This document shows positions 7,846 to 15,792 of a DNA stretch of 64,000 bases, one piece after another (position 1 is the stretch's first letter; each line of letters starts with the position of its first letter). Position numbers and translations under genes: made by a program. The notes below the pieces were generated by a model. The model worked only from the letters and a program-made list of their open reading frames with translations, did no database searches and was not told where the DNA came from. Source of the stretch: an uncultured Aquimarina sp. (GTDB lineage Bacteria; Bacteroidota; Bacteroidia; Flavobacteriales; Flavobacteriaceae); assembly GCA_947495425.1 (NCBI GenBank), contig CANLYR010000020.1:1-64000 (forward strand). Reading direction: 5' to 3'.

Positions 7846-8973
7846 GTGAATCAGCAAGATCATATCGACCGATTAAAAAAAGAAAACAAGTTACTTCAGG
7901 ATAAACTTGATAAAATTAACAAAGGAAAGCAGAAAAAGAAGCGATTCAGATGGTGGCTCGTGAAAAAATCTAGTGTTCCTGTTTTTGGTAGTCGACTCAA
8001 AAAAAGCATTAGTAATGCTATTAATGAGTACAAAGAGTACAAGACAGTTTCTGTTGACACGGTTTCTGATGTGTCATCAAGTGTCATTTGGCGTATCACA
8101 CGAATAGGATTGTTTGCTTTTATGGTAGGTGTAATACCAGCAGCTGTTCTGATTTTTCAGACAAAACTGTTAATGAATCAAAATAAGTTGATTACTAGTC
8201 AGAACAACCTAGTTGAGGCCGATCGTAGATCATCATTAGTATTCGTAATGGGTGATGTTCTTGCAGATTTTAATGAAGAACTCAAATATAAAGGAGCGAA
8301 TAGTAGTCGTAATATTAGTAAAACTCTTGAAGCTAGAATAATAGCGCTATGTATGGCGATGAAACCCTATCGTTATATTGATGAGGGTAAGTTGATAGAT
8401 AAACCGATTAGTCCAGAACGTGGCCAGCTGTTATTTAGTTTACTTAAAAGTGATTTGGGGGCTCAATCATCACAGGATATTTTAAATTCGGCAGATTTTA
8501 ATTACACAAATTTAAGAAAAGTTAATCTGGGTCGAGGAGTAAACCTTAAATATGCCAGACTTGATTATTCTGATTTAACCCAAGCACAAATGCCAGCTAC
8601 CAATCTCGAGAGGGCAGAACTGAAAGAAGCACAGATGAGCAAAATAAATTTATCTGATGCAGTTCTTAAAGGCGCCAGATTAAATAATTCAAATTTAGAG
8701 AAGGCAGAATTATTAAGTGTAGATTTTACCAATGCCAATTTGTATGGAGTAAACCTCACAGGAGCCGACCTGTCTGAAGCCATACTTTGGGGTACTAAAT
8801 TACAAAATGCAAACCTTACTGATGTCATATTGGATAATGCTATCGTTGATAGACAAGATTGGATCGAATATATATCAGATTCTTTAGGGCTTGAGGGGGC
8901 AGATGCTATAGAAGATCGATACCGCATCAAAAAACAAGGTAAAAAACAATTTGTTTTAGTTCCTAAAAAGTAA
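7846..8973 (+). CDS. Membrane-anchored pentapeptide-repeat protein
   Basis: A 375-residue protein. Residues about 1-40 are a basic coiled-coil-like segment (KENKLLQDKLDKINKGKQ). One transmembrane segment follows at about 90-110 (GLFAFMVGVIPAAVLIF). A linker leads to a pentapeptide-repeat block from about 205 to 330 with A(D/N)LXX units such as NLERAELKEAQM and NLYGVNLTGADLSEAI. Such repeats fold as a right-handed beta-helix and serve in protein-protein contact; no enzymatic role is implied. The start is GTG 7846. It stands alone between terminator-like sequences. Confidence 0.8.
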   Translation: MNQQDHIDRLKKENKLLQDKLDKINKGKQKKKRFRWWLVKKSSVPVFGSRLKKSISNAINEYKEYKTVSVDTVSDVSSSVIWRITRIGLFAFMVGVIPAAVLIFQTKLLMNQNKLITSQNNLVEADRRSSLVFVMGDVLADFNEELKYKGANSSRNISKTLEARIIALCMAMKPYRYIDEGKLIDKPISPERGQLLFSLLKSDLGAQSSQDILNSADFNYTNLRKVNLGRGVNLKYARLDYSDLTQAQMPATNLERAELKEAQMSKINLSDAVLKGARLNNSNLEKAELLSVDFTNANLYGVNLTGADLSEAILWGTKLQNANLTDVILDNAIVDRQDWIEYISDSLGLEGADAIEDRYRIKKQGKKQFVLVPKK

Positions 8974-8999
8974 CTATTAAACCACTTCTCTTTGTGAAA

Positions 9000-9434
9000 T
9001 TACTTTTTTTTCAAAAAAATAAGGTGATGTAACTTTACCACCAGCCAATTTCCTGCCGGGAAATACAAAGCAAAAAACAAGGCCATACCTAAACTAAAAT
9101 TTTGTGGGCTAAATAAATGATCCAGTATATTATTAGGATAGACATAAGAGGTTTGTAACCAGTATCCGAGGAATTCTAGAATACCCATTGCTACTAATCC
9201 ATAGGCATATTGATCAAAAAAGGAATACTTTTTTAATAGTATCGATACAGGAACCATGTATAGAACATAACAAGTGATTACTTGCCACCAATATGTGAAT
9301 CTGGCAATTTCCATTTCGGCGCCAAAACGATTCATTCCCAGTCCCCAAAGAAAATAAACAATCACATAAATGAGGATTAGTGGTTTTGGTGTTTCTGTTA
9401 TTGTTTTTAATTTTTCAGCAAAGAAATTCTTCAT
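9000..9434 (-). CDS. Hypothetical four-helix membrane protein
   Basis: A 144-residue integral membrane protein with four hydrophobic segments, beginning at about residues 18, 47, 76 and 110. I do not recognise the family. It is 3 bases downstream of the methyltransferase gene, so the two are surely co-transcribed and probably belong to one pathway. In flavobacteria such a pair often accompanies lipid or polyketide biosynthesis genes, but no such gene is adjacent here. Confidence 0.65.
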   Translation of the reverse strand: MKNFFAEKLKTITETPKPLILIYVIVYFLWGLGMNRFGAEMEIARFTYWWQVITCYVLYMVPVSILLKKYSFFDQYAYGLVAMGILEFLGYWLQTSYVYPNNILDHLFSPQNFSLGMALFFALYFPAGNWLVVKLHHLIFLKKK

Positions 9435-9437
9435 AAG

Positions 9438-10142
9438 TTAAATATCAATTGTGGCAATGATACGAAAAAACGGTTTTTTTATGATTTCAAAGTGTTTACT
9501 ATTTGTATTTTGTATGATATTAGCCAACTCACGAATAGAAAAAGCTCTTTGTATAGCAAGAAGACCATCTTTTTTTGCGATACCTGAAATAGGGAGCATA
9601 AAACTCATTAATTTAAATATATAATATGCTGTTTCATTTCTGTTTAACTCACTAAAAATAGCACGTTTCACTTTCTTAGTTTGGAGTTGTTTCAAAAATA
9701 AGATAAGCTCTTTATCTCGAAAATGATACATAAAATGACTGCTAATTAGAACATCGCAATCGGGAATCATAAAATCTGGAGTCAAAATATTTGCAACAAT
9801 AAAATTAATGTGCAGAGAATCTACATTATTTTGTGTGGCTAGAAAAATACTCGTTGGATTACCATCAATACCAGTAAAAGTAGCTTTGATGTTATGCTTT
9901 TTCAGTTTCTTTGAAATGTAACTAATACAGTCCCCGCCGCCACAGCCTAAATCGATAATGTGGAATTCTTTTTGAGTGGAGTTTGCTTTGCAATAATTTA
10001 ACAAAGCCGTTCCTAAATGTCTATGGTTTCCTAAAAGGGTATTGATTAATTTCAAACTAAGCAATGTCTTTTTCAAAGCCTTTCCTGATAGTGATAGGTT
10101 GTCGAGCTGTTCGGATTTATGCAGTCGAACTTGAGGATTCAT
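9438..10142 (-). CDS. SAM-dependent methyltransferase (class I)
   Basis: A 234-residue cytosolic enzyme. Motif I is FHIIDLGCGGGDCISYI (SAM-binding glycine loop). Motif II is TGIDGNPTSI, with the acidic residue that holds the ribose. The post-motif CDVLISSHFMYHF fits motif IV. The C-terminal half contains a hydrophobic patch (FKLMSFMLPISGIAKKDG), suggesting a lipid-like substrate. The substrate is unknown. It is first in a two-gene operon with the membrane protein at 9000. Confidence 0.82.
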   Translation of the reverse strand: MNPQVRLHKSEQLDNLSLSGKALKKTLLSLKLINTLLGNHRHLGTALLNYCKANSTQKEFHIIDLGCGGGDCISYISKKLKKHNIKATFTGIDGNPTSIFLATQNNVDSLHINFIVANILTPDFMIPDCDVLISSHFMYHFRDKELILFLKQLQTKKVKRAIFSELNRNETAYYIFKLMSFMLPISGIAKKDGLLAIQRAFSIRELANIIQNTNSKHFEIIKKPFFRIIATIDI

Positions 10143-10217
10143 AATATTATATTAATTAACGATAAGGCTTATTTTTTGTCTTACTAATAGTAATAACTTT
10201 ACAAGAAAAGGAATAAT

Positions 10218-10793
10218 ATGATTAAAAAAGGTATAAATGAAATAATTAGTGAAAGGAGATCTATTTTTCCTGCGCAATACAATGACAAACCCGTTTCTAC
10301 TACATTTATTAAAACGATATTAGATAATGCCAACTGGGCTCCCACACATAAATTAACTCAGCCTTGGCGTTTTAAAGTTATACAAGGGGAAGCAAAGGAT
10401 CGTTTAGGCGTATTTTTGTCAGACACGTACACGGATATTACTTCTAATGATAATTTCTCTCCTTTTAAACATAAAAAAATAAAAGATAATTGCAAATCTG
10501 CTAGCGCTATAATAGCAATATGTATGCAGCGAGATCCTAAAGAAAGAATTCCTGAGTGGGAAGAAATTGCTGCTACGGCTATGGCTGTTCAGAATATGTG
10601 GTTAACTTGTTCTGCCAATGGCATAGGATGCTATTGGAGTAGCCCCATGCTAATTAATTATATGGGTGATTTTTTTGATTTTGAAGAGAGAGAACGTTGT
10701 TTAGGTTTTTTCTATATAGGAAATTATGATCAGGAAAGTACACTATTTTCAAAACGAAATCCTATAGAAAACAAAACGGAATGGTTGGATTAA
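10218..10793 (+). CDS. Nitroreductase family protein
   Basis: FMN-dependent oxidoreductase of 191 residues, the usual length for this family. Typical features are ISERRSIFPAQY (Arg-Arg-Ser near the N-terminus that contacts FMN phosphate), ANWAPTHKLTQPWRF, a central helix AATAMAVQNMWLTCSANGIGCYWSS, and GFFYIGNYD near the end. It likely reduces nitro or quinone compounds with NAD(P)H, but the physiological substrate cannot be told. It is divergent from the methyltransferase gene, followed by a bidirectional terminator. Confidence 0.88.
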   Translation: MIKKGINEIISERRSIFPAQYNDKPVSTTFIKTILDNANWAPTHKLTQPWRFKVIQGEAKDRLGVFLSDTYTDITSNDNFSPFKHKKIKDNCKSASAIIAICMQRDPKERIPEWEEIAATAMAVQNMWLTCSANGIGCYWSSPMLINYMGDFFDFEERERCLGFFYIGNYDQESTLFSKRNPIENKTEWLD

Positions 10794-10798
10794 AATAT

Positions 10799-10829
10799 AA
10801 AAGCCATACGCCGTGGCGCATGGCTTTTT
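10799..10829. terminator. Bidirectional terminator
   Basis: AAGCCAT (10801-10807) pairs with ATGGCTT (10820-10826). An inner CGCC/GGCG stem and flanking A and T runs complete it. It lies between the convergent nitroreductase and Ala-rich lipoprotein genes. Confidence 0.75.
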
Positions 10830-10850
10830 AAAGCATTACATCAAGATTTA

Positions 10851-11183
10851 TTAATTTTTCTTGATAGCATCTTTGGTATCTTTACCAGCTTTTTCTAAAG
10901 CGTCACCAGCCTTCTCAAGTGCTTTGTCAGCTTCTTCTACAGCTTCTGATGCCGCTTCGCTAGCATCTTCACCTGCATTTTCTATAGCTTCGCCAGCCTC
11001 GTTGATAGCTTCACTAGCTTGTTCAACTGCATTTTCAGCAGCTTCACTAGCTTCTTCAGCAGCGTTTTCGATAGCATCACCAGCTGTGTCAGCAGCGTCT
11101 TCAGCTTTATTAGCAGTATCTCTACAAGATACTACTGCTAGAGCAAACATTAGAGCCATAGCTCCTAGAAAAATTTTTTTCAT
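10851..11183 (-). CDS. Ala/Glu-rich repetitive lipoprotein
   Basis: A 110-residue lipoprotein: signal MKKIFLGAMALMFALAVVSC, then an almost pure Ala/Glu/Asp/Lys helix built from repeats of the type DAIENAAEEASEAAENA. It is predicted as one long amphipathic or coiled helix tethered to a membrane. Similar low-complexity lipoproteins occur in Bacteroidota (YtxH-like or entericidin-like calls are common). No function is established. The overlapping plus-strand frame is only the low-complexity shadow. Confidence 0.75.
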   Translation of the reverse strand: MKKIFLGAMALMFALAVVSCRDTANKAEDAADTAGDAIENAAEEASEAAENAVEQASEAINEAGEAIENAGEDASEAASEAVEEADKALEKAGDALEKAGKDTKDAIKKN

Positions 11184-11358
11184 AATAAATAGATATAGTT
11201 ATTTGGTTATTAACGTCAAACATAATATTTTATTTCGTCTATTCGAAATTTAAGATGAGGAAAAAATACACACTTTTATTATGCCTACAATTAATTTACA
11301 TTGCATCTTATTAAAGGATTACTATGTACTGCTGTTGAAATTCGGGATGTTGATACGA

Positions 11359-12132
11359 TTATAGCATGTTTTTTTCTGTCAGGTATTTCCAATAACGTTT
11401 CGGAATATGTTGAAGATGAAGTTTATTATTTTTTCTTGATTTGATGTTTACGTTTTTATAATAGGTATTCCATAGCTTTTGAAAATCAATCTCTTGATCA
11501 TTATGGCTATTTTTGATGGTTTTGAGATCAGGCTTTCTGTTATCTTCAAAAGTTATAAGCTCTACAGTAGAAAGGTCATAATAAATACCGTAATTTCTTA
11601 TCGTGTCATAGATAAGCCATTTCTGGTCTGCATATCGATCTCTAAAATGATGAATAATTAAAGGTAATACATTAAAATCAGGATTAACTACAGCTGTATA
11701 GATGTTATCTTTGGTACGTTGAAAACGTACAAAGGCTTCCATTCTATGTTTTTCTCTCCCAACCATTTTAGCTACTTGACTTATTTTTAAAATATCTTTA
11801 TCACTATAGTCTATACCTTTTTTTTCAGCGTTAGTAAAAATTTTTTGCATATATCTTAGCAGTGTATTTTCCACTCCTTTTATTTCGCTTAAAAAAGCTC
11901 TAAAGAAATTATTTTGTTCTACAGCGGTGGTTTTGTCTCTAAAACCTTTCCATACTCTGTATGCTTTATCTTTTTCAGATATCACTTGTTCGGTTACTGC
12001 AAATAGTTGATGGTCATTTTGATATTCTTTTCTAATAATAGGATCAGGTGTTTTTTGATCATACACAATAAATACACAGCACAAAAACCCATCAAAGCTT
12101 CCATCATATAAGAGTATGGTTTGTGGATTCAT
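11359..12132 (-). CDS. TIGR03915-family putative DNA metabolism protein (DUF4130)
   Basis: A 257-residue protein of the family that is always found next to a radical SAM partner (TIGR03916) and is proposed to act in DNA modification or repair. Family-like stretches are TILLYDGSFDGFLCCVF at the N-terminus, GREKHRMEAFVRFQRT in the middle and HFRDRYADQKWLIYDTIRNYGIYYD. It follows the radical SAM gene by 11 bases. Operators upstream of the operon suggest induction together with other repair genes. The biochemical activity is unknown. Confidence 0.85.
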   Translation of the reverse strand: MNPQTILLYDGSFDGFLCCVFIVYDQKTPDPIIRKEYQNDHQLFAVTEQVISEKDKAYRVWKGFRDKTTAVEQNNFFRAFLSEIKGVENTLLRYMQKIFTNAEKKGIDYSDKDILKISQVAKMVGREKHRMEAFVRFQRTKDNIYTAVVNPDFNVLPLIIHHFRDRYADQKWLIYDTIRNYGIYYDLSTVELITFEDNRKPDLKTIKNSHNDQEIDFQKLWNTYYKNVNIKSRKNNKLHLQHIPKRYWKYLTEKNML

Positions 12133-12143
12133 AGGTTTTATTA

Positions 12144-13406
12144 TTATGAAAAAAGACTTAGCTGGTTATTAAACAACTTCTTGTACTTACTATTTGAGCT
12201 TTTTAATATTTTGTTTTTTAGTACGAGTGGAGACCATTCTTTTGTATGAAAATCTTTTGAGTTACATGTAATAAAATATTGAGCTCTGTTTAGTGCAATA
12301 CCAATAGCTTTGATATGTTCCCAATTTAAGTTTCTAAATTTTCTCGCTTGAATAATTTTAGAAACAGATTGCATCCCAATTCCAGGTACTCTGGCTAGCA
12401 TTCTTTTATCAGCCTTATTTATATCAATGGGGAAGAGGTGTAAATTTCGTAATGCCCAGCTTAACTTGGGATCTATATCCAAATCCAGATTTTTATTGGA
12501 GTCATTTAATATTTCGTTAACCGAAAAGCCATAAAATCTTAATAACCAATCGGTTTGGTATAGACGATTTTCTCTAAGTACCGGTACTTCTGTTCCCAAA
12601 CTCGGGAGACGATTATCAGCCAAAACCGGGATGTAACCAGAATAGTACACCCTTCTCATATTGAATTTTTTATAGTAATAAGTTGCCGAATACATAATAT
12701 CCCGATCACTTTCTCCGGTCGCACCGATAATCATTTGTGTACTTTGTCCTGCAGGAGCATACACAGGAGTACTTTTGATTATTTTTCGTTCATTTTTGTA
12801 TTGAATGATCTCGTTTTTGACTTTTTCCATCGGTTTGATGAAATCTTCGTGCTTTTTATCGGGAGCTAGAAGTTTTAATCCAGAGACTGTAGGGATTTCA
12901 ATATTGACACTCAGACGGTCTGCGTATAATCCTGCTTCTCGCATGAGCTCATCACTACAACCAGGTATGGATTTTAGATGTATGTAGCCGTTAAAATTTT
13001 CTTCTAAGCGAAGTTTTTTTGCTACACTTACCAACCGTTCCATGGTATAATCTGCATTTTTAAAAATACCTGAGCTCAAGAATAATCCTTCAATATAATT
13101 TCTTCTGTAAAAATTAATTGTCAGATCTACTACTTCCTGAACCTTGAAAGCAGCGCGCTTTATATCATTACTCTTTCGGGTTATACAGTAAGCGCAATCA
13201 TATATGCAATGGTTAGTAAGAAGTATTTTTAATAAGGAGACACATCGCCCATCTTCTGTATAGCTATGACAAATTCCCATAGCCGTAGTATTACCCAATC
13301 CTTTCTTTGAATTTGCTCGTTTGCCTCCACTACTTGCGCATGAAACATCATATTTTGCTGCATCGGCCAGGATGGATAATTTTTCTCTAATTCTATCAAA
13401 CGACAT
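12144..13406 (-). CDS. Radical SAM protein, putative DNA modification/repair (TIGR03916)
   Basis: A 420-residue radical SAM enzyme. The 4Fe-4S cluster motif CxxxCxxC is Cys67, Cys71 and Cys74 in HCIYDCAYC. A barrel with ILSSGIF-like strand ends follows. The C-terminus has a helix-hairpin-helix DNA-binding motif around LARVPGIGMQSVSKIIQARK. This layout matches the family paired with TIGR03915 proteins. The substrate is unknown. The start overlaps the DUF559 gene by 11 bases, so the three genes form one operon. Confidence 0.88.
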   Translation of the reverse strand: MSFDRIREKLSILADAAKYDVSCASSGGKRANSKKGLGNTTAMGICHSYTEDGRCVSLLKILLTNHCIYDCAYCITRKSNDIKRAAFKVQEVVDLTINFYRRNYIEGLFLSSGIFKNADYTMERLVSVAKKLRLEENFNGYIHLKSIPGCSDELMREAGLYADRLSVNIEIPTVSGLKLLAPDKKHEDFIKPMEKVKNEIIQYKNERKIIKSTPVYAPAGQSTQMIIGATGESDRDIMYSATYYYKKFNMRRVYYSGYIPVLADNRLPSLGTEVPVLRENRLYQTDWLLRFYGFSVNEILNDSNKNLDLDIDPKLSWALRNLHLFPIDINKADKRMLARVPGIGMQSVSKIIQARKFRNLNWEHIKAIGIALNRAQYFITCNSKDFHTKEWSPLVLKNKILKSSNSKYKKLFNNQLSLFS

Positions 13407-13779
13407 ATGTGTTTGTTGTTGAGGATTGAATCTGGTTTTTAAGTGTTCTAAAAATCTCTTCTGGGTCTACTAATACCTGATAATCTGTAAATCTAAGTAC
13501 AGTGATTCCTAAAGAGGAAATATGTAGTTTTTTTGGTGCATCCAAATTGTGAATGTCTGTAAATTCATGAGCATACCCATCAATTTCTATCGCAATCTTC
13601 AATTTTGGACAATAGAAATTAAACTGATAACGATCTATTTTTTGATTTCTTAAGAAACAATATCCTTTTCTACGCAACTCTTCATCAAATGTATTGATTG
13701 TATGAATCGTATTGTTTAATGTATGACGAATGACTTTTTCAGATACTTTTTGATATAGCGGAATGACTTGTGAAGACAT
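13396..13779 (-). CDS. DUF559 (Vsr/restriction-endonuclease-like) protein
   Basis: Small nuclease-fold protein of about 127 residues. The core reads QKIDRYQFNFYCPKLKIAIEIDG, with the family pattern of an acidic residue followed by E-I-D, and ends with GITVLRFTDYQVLVDPEEI. DUF559 proteins resemble very-short-patch-repair endonucleases. The frame can start at 13827, but that ATG lies inside the palindromic operator and upstream of the probable -7 box. I choose the internal ATG at 13779 (MSSQVIPLY). It is first gene of the repair operon. Confidence 0.75.
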   Translation of the reverse strand: MSSQVIPLYQKVSEKVIRHTLNNTIHTINTFDEELRRKGYCFLRNQKIDRYQFNFYCPKLKIAIEIDGYAHEFTDIHNLDAPKKLHISSLGITVLRFTDYQVLVDPEEIFRTLKNQIQSSTTNTYVV

Positions 13780-13805
13780 AAAAGATGATTTAGTTGTAAT
13801 TTTTC

Positions 13806-13869
13806 CAAATTTATGGAATAATTCCATATAAATAAAAATCTTTTTATGTTAAAATTGGAAATATTCCAA
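13806..13869. promoter_or_regulatory. Divergent promoter with two GGAA-n3-TTCC palindromic operators
   Basis: Operator A (13813-13827) is ATGGAATAATTCCAT, a perfect palindrome around one A. Operator B (13855-13869) is TTGGAAATATTCCAA, with perfect 6-bp arms. Their centres are 42 bp apart. On the minus strand, TAAATTTG (13813 down to 13806) matches the -7 consensus for the DUF559 operon, and operator A covers its spacer. On the plus strand, TATCTTTG (13877-13884) is the -7 box of the S24 gene, and operator B covers its -33 region. A partial half-site TTGGAATTATATGG lies at the S24 start codon. This arrangement predicts autorepression and repression of the repair operon. Confidence 0.7.
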
Positions 13870-13948
13870 AAAAATGTATCTTTGTTATGTAATTATCCCA
13901 GATAAAAGTTAAATATTTATTTATGGCTAAAAATTAAATTGGAATTAT

Positions 13949-14716
13949 ATGGATAATTTAACTGACCAAACAATCAAGCGTTTTAAACAAATTCGTGAAG
14001 AAAACCATTATACCCAATCAGATTTTGCAGAGGTTTTGAATATCAAAAACTCAACTGCAGATATTGAGCGGGGTAAGACAAAAATTTCTGGAATCGTGGT
14101 TACACGATTGCTTCAGCAATTTAATATCAATCCACTTTGGTTATTTGGTGAAAGTAATCAAAAACAAATCGAATTGCATAGCGGCAATGTTGCGCCTAGA
14201 GTGGTTACCATAGACTCTCAAAATAATGAAAATATAGTCTTGGTTAATGTCAAGGCTGCTGCGGGGTACCCACATAATGTTCAAGACTTAGACTGGTATC
14301 AGCAATTGCCAGCATTCGATATTCCGCTTCCTGAATATAGAAATGCTACATATCGTGGTTTTCAGGTAGAAGGAGATAGTATGTTGCCGGTTTTAGAGCC
14401 AAAAGAATGGGTGATAGGCAAAGCTGTAAATAATCTTTCTGAAGTAGCAAGTAATACAATTTGTGTTGTTATCCTAGAAGATAGTGTGGTGGTAAAGAAG
14501 ATTAGAAAAAATGAAGATGCATCAGTACTTACATTAGTTTCTTTAAATTCTGAATATTTACCATATACCATAAATACCCATCAAATTGTAGAGCTCTGGG
14601 AGGTGAATAGTAAATTGAGTTTCAATATTGATGCCAATTCAGATACGGCTAGTATCAAACAACTACAAGAGGCAATGATGGTCTTGACTACCGAGGTGAG
14701 AAGTTTGAAAAACTAA
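13949..14716 (+). CDS. XRE-type HTH repressor with S24 (LexA/CI-like) peptidase domain
   Basis: A 255-residue regulator. Residues about 8-65 are an XRE helix-turn-helix (YTQSDFAEVLNIKNSTADIERG). Residues about 100-230 are an S24 domain with Ser144 in EGDSMLP and Lys183 in VVVKKI as the catalytic pair. An Ala105-Gly106 bond in KAAAGYP sits 38 residues before Ser144, close to the cleavage-site spacing of LexA. It may therefore self-cleave on DNA damage, although many S24 proteins do not. A short C-terminal coiled region follows. It is divergent from the DUF559/radical SAM operon, with palindromic operators between. Its 3' end overlaps the convergent App1-like gene by 4 bases. Confidence 0.85.
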   Translation: MDNLTDQTIKRFKQIREENHYTQSDFAEVLNIKNSTADIERGKTKISGIVVTRLLQQFNINPLWLFGESNQKQIELHSGNVAPRVVTIDSQNNENIVLVNVKAAAGYPHNVQDLDWYQQLPAFDIPLPEYRNATYRGFQVEGDSMLPVLEPKEWVIGKAVNNLSEVASNTICVVILEDSVVVKKIRKNEDASVLTLVSLNSEYLPYTINTHQIVELWEVNSKLSFNIDANSDTASIKQLQEAMMVLTTEVRSLKN

Positions 14717-15714
14717 TGTATAAATCCTAATTGTTTTGCATGTTTAATTGCTTCATCTGAAGTATGAACAAGTAAAATTGGAGCAACATCAAAAGATTGA
14801 ATTATTTTTTTAATTCGTTTTTCTTTTCGACGATGATTTACGTTTCTTAAGTAGATTGCTAAAATACGTTCTGGATGTTCTTTGGCTATTTTGGTATATA
14901 TATCTGCGTCTTTTTCTCCACTATCACCAATAAGAATAAATTTCATATCGGTATACATTTTGAGCAAGTTAATAATCTCTGATTGTTTGTGTGGTATTTT
15001 TGGTTTTGGTGTTTTATCAAACGGTGTTCTAAAGTCTCTAAGTAAAATCGGACCCTTCGGGAAAAGATGTTTTTCGAAAAAAGCACTTAAATAGTCATAA
15101 AGATTCCATGGACTATTACTAACATAAAAAAATGGGTTTATAGATCTGTTGTTTTTTCCGAGACGTAATTTTTTATAAAAATGAACGGTACCTTCTATAG
15201 GTAGGCGCTTATCAAAATTTTTGAAGATAGTATTTGCAATTACTCTCCATTTGAAAAGAGAAGCCACGCCTGTGTGTAATATCGTATCATCAATATCACT
15301 AATTATTCCAAATTCTGCATCTGCTGATGGAATAAGCATATGGCAAGGAAATATATTTTGGTCGCTTATCACTTTAGATAAGGTGTCGGATTTAAAAGAT
15401 ACAACATAGGGTAGCCAACCTTCTTTGTCGGTAAGTTTCTCCAATCCCTCACTACTAATTTCAAAGTTATAGTACCCTTCTTTGTCGCTATGGGTTTCAA
15501 ATTTTTTTCCGCTAGATAGTTTTATTTCAATGGGAGTATCACGAACCTCATCACTTTCTAATTGGCGATATATATTTTTGAGTGTCTTGAATGTGCTCTG
15601 ATTTAAATCAAAATTTACATTTTCATCCTCAAGTGCTCTTCCGGTTGCACGAAAACGATTGTTTGTGCCATAACCAATGTATGTATTGATCCGTAAAGCT
15701 TTTTTTTTAAACAT
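14713..15714 (-). CDS. App1-like phosphatase (DUF2183 family)
   Basis: About 333 residues. HAD-like catalytic motif GIISDIDDTILHTG (DxDxT) near residue 145, then FFYVSNSPWNLYDYL and KFILIGDSGEKDADIY, all typical of the App1 phosphatidate phosphatase catalytic domain (DUF2183). The N-terminal region has beta-strand-rich sequence (ETHSDKEGYYNFEI). The frame can start at 15747, but that lies in the hairpin terminator of the upstream gene, so ATG 15714 (MFKKKALRINTY) is preferred. Yeast App1 dephosphorylates phosphatidate; the bacterial substrate is unproven. Confidence 0.8.
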   Translation of the reverse strand: MFKKKALRINTYIGYGTNNRFRATGRALEDENVNFDLNQSTFKTLKNIYRQLESDEVRDTPIEIKLSSGKKFETHSDKEGYYNFEISSEGLEKLTDKEGWLPYVVSFKSDTLSKVISDQNIFPCHMLIPSADAEFGIISDIDDTILHTGVASLFKWRVIANTIFKNFDKRLPIEGTVHFYKKLRLGKNNRSINPFFYVSNSPWNLYDYLSAFFEKHLFPKGPILLRDFRTPFDKTPKPKIPHKQSEIINLLKMYTDMKFILIGDSGEKDADIYTKIAKEHPERILAIYLRNVNHRRKEKRIKKIIQSFDVAPILLVHTSDEAIKHAKQLGFIH

Positions 15715-15741
15715 GAAGAAAAGAAATTTTAATATAAAAAT

Positions 15742-15772
15742 AAACAACCTCGTCTAAAGAGCGAGGTTGTTT
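15742..15772 (-). terminator. Terminator of the membrane pyrophosphatase gene
   Basis: An 11-bp perfect stem: AAACAACCTCG (15742-15752) pairs with CGAGGTTGTTT (15762-15772). The loop is 9 nt, and T-rich sequence follows when read on the minus strand. Confidence 0.8.
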
Positions 15773-15792
15773 GTATACTAATTTTAAATTTT

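Noticed and set aside
10861-11253. 130-codon plus-strand frame rich in Ser and Ala
   Set aside because: It is the antisense image of the Ala/Glu-rich lipoprotein repeats. The lipoprotein has a proper signal peptide and lipobox.
13780-13827. Upstream ATG (13827) of the DUF559 gene
   Set aside because: The codon is part of the palindromic operator and lies upstream of the probable -7 box, so it would not be in the mRNA; ATG 13779 is preferred.
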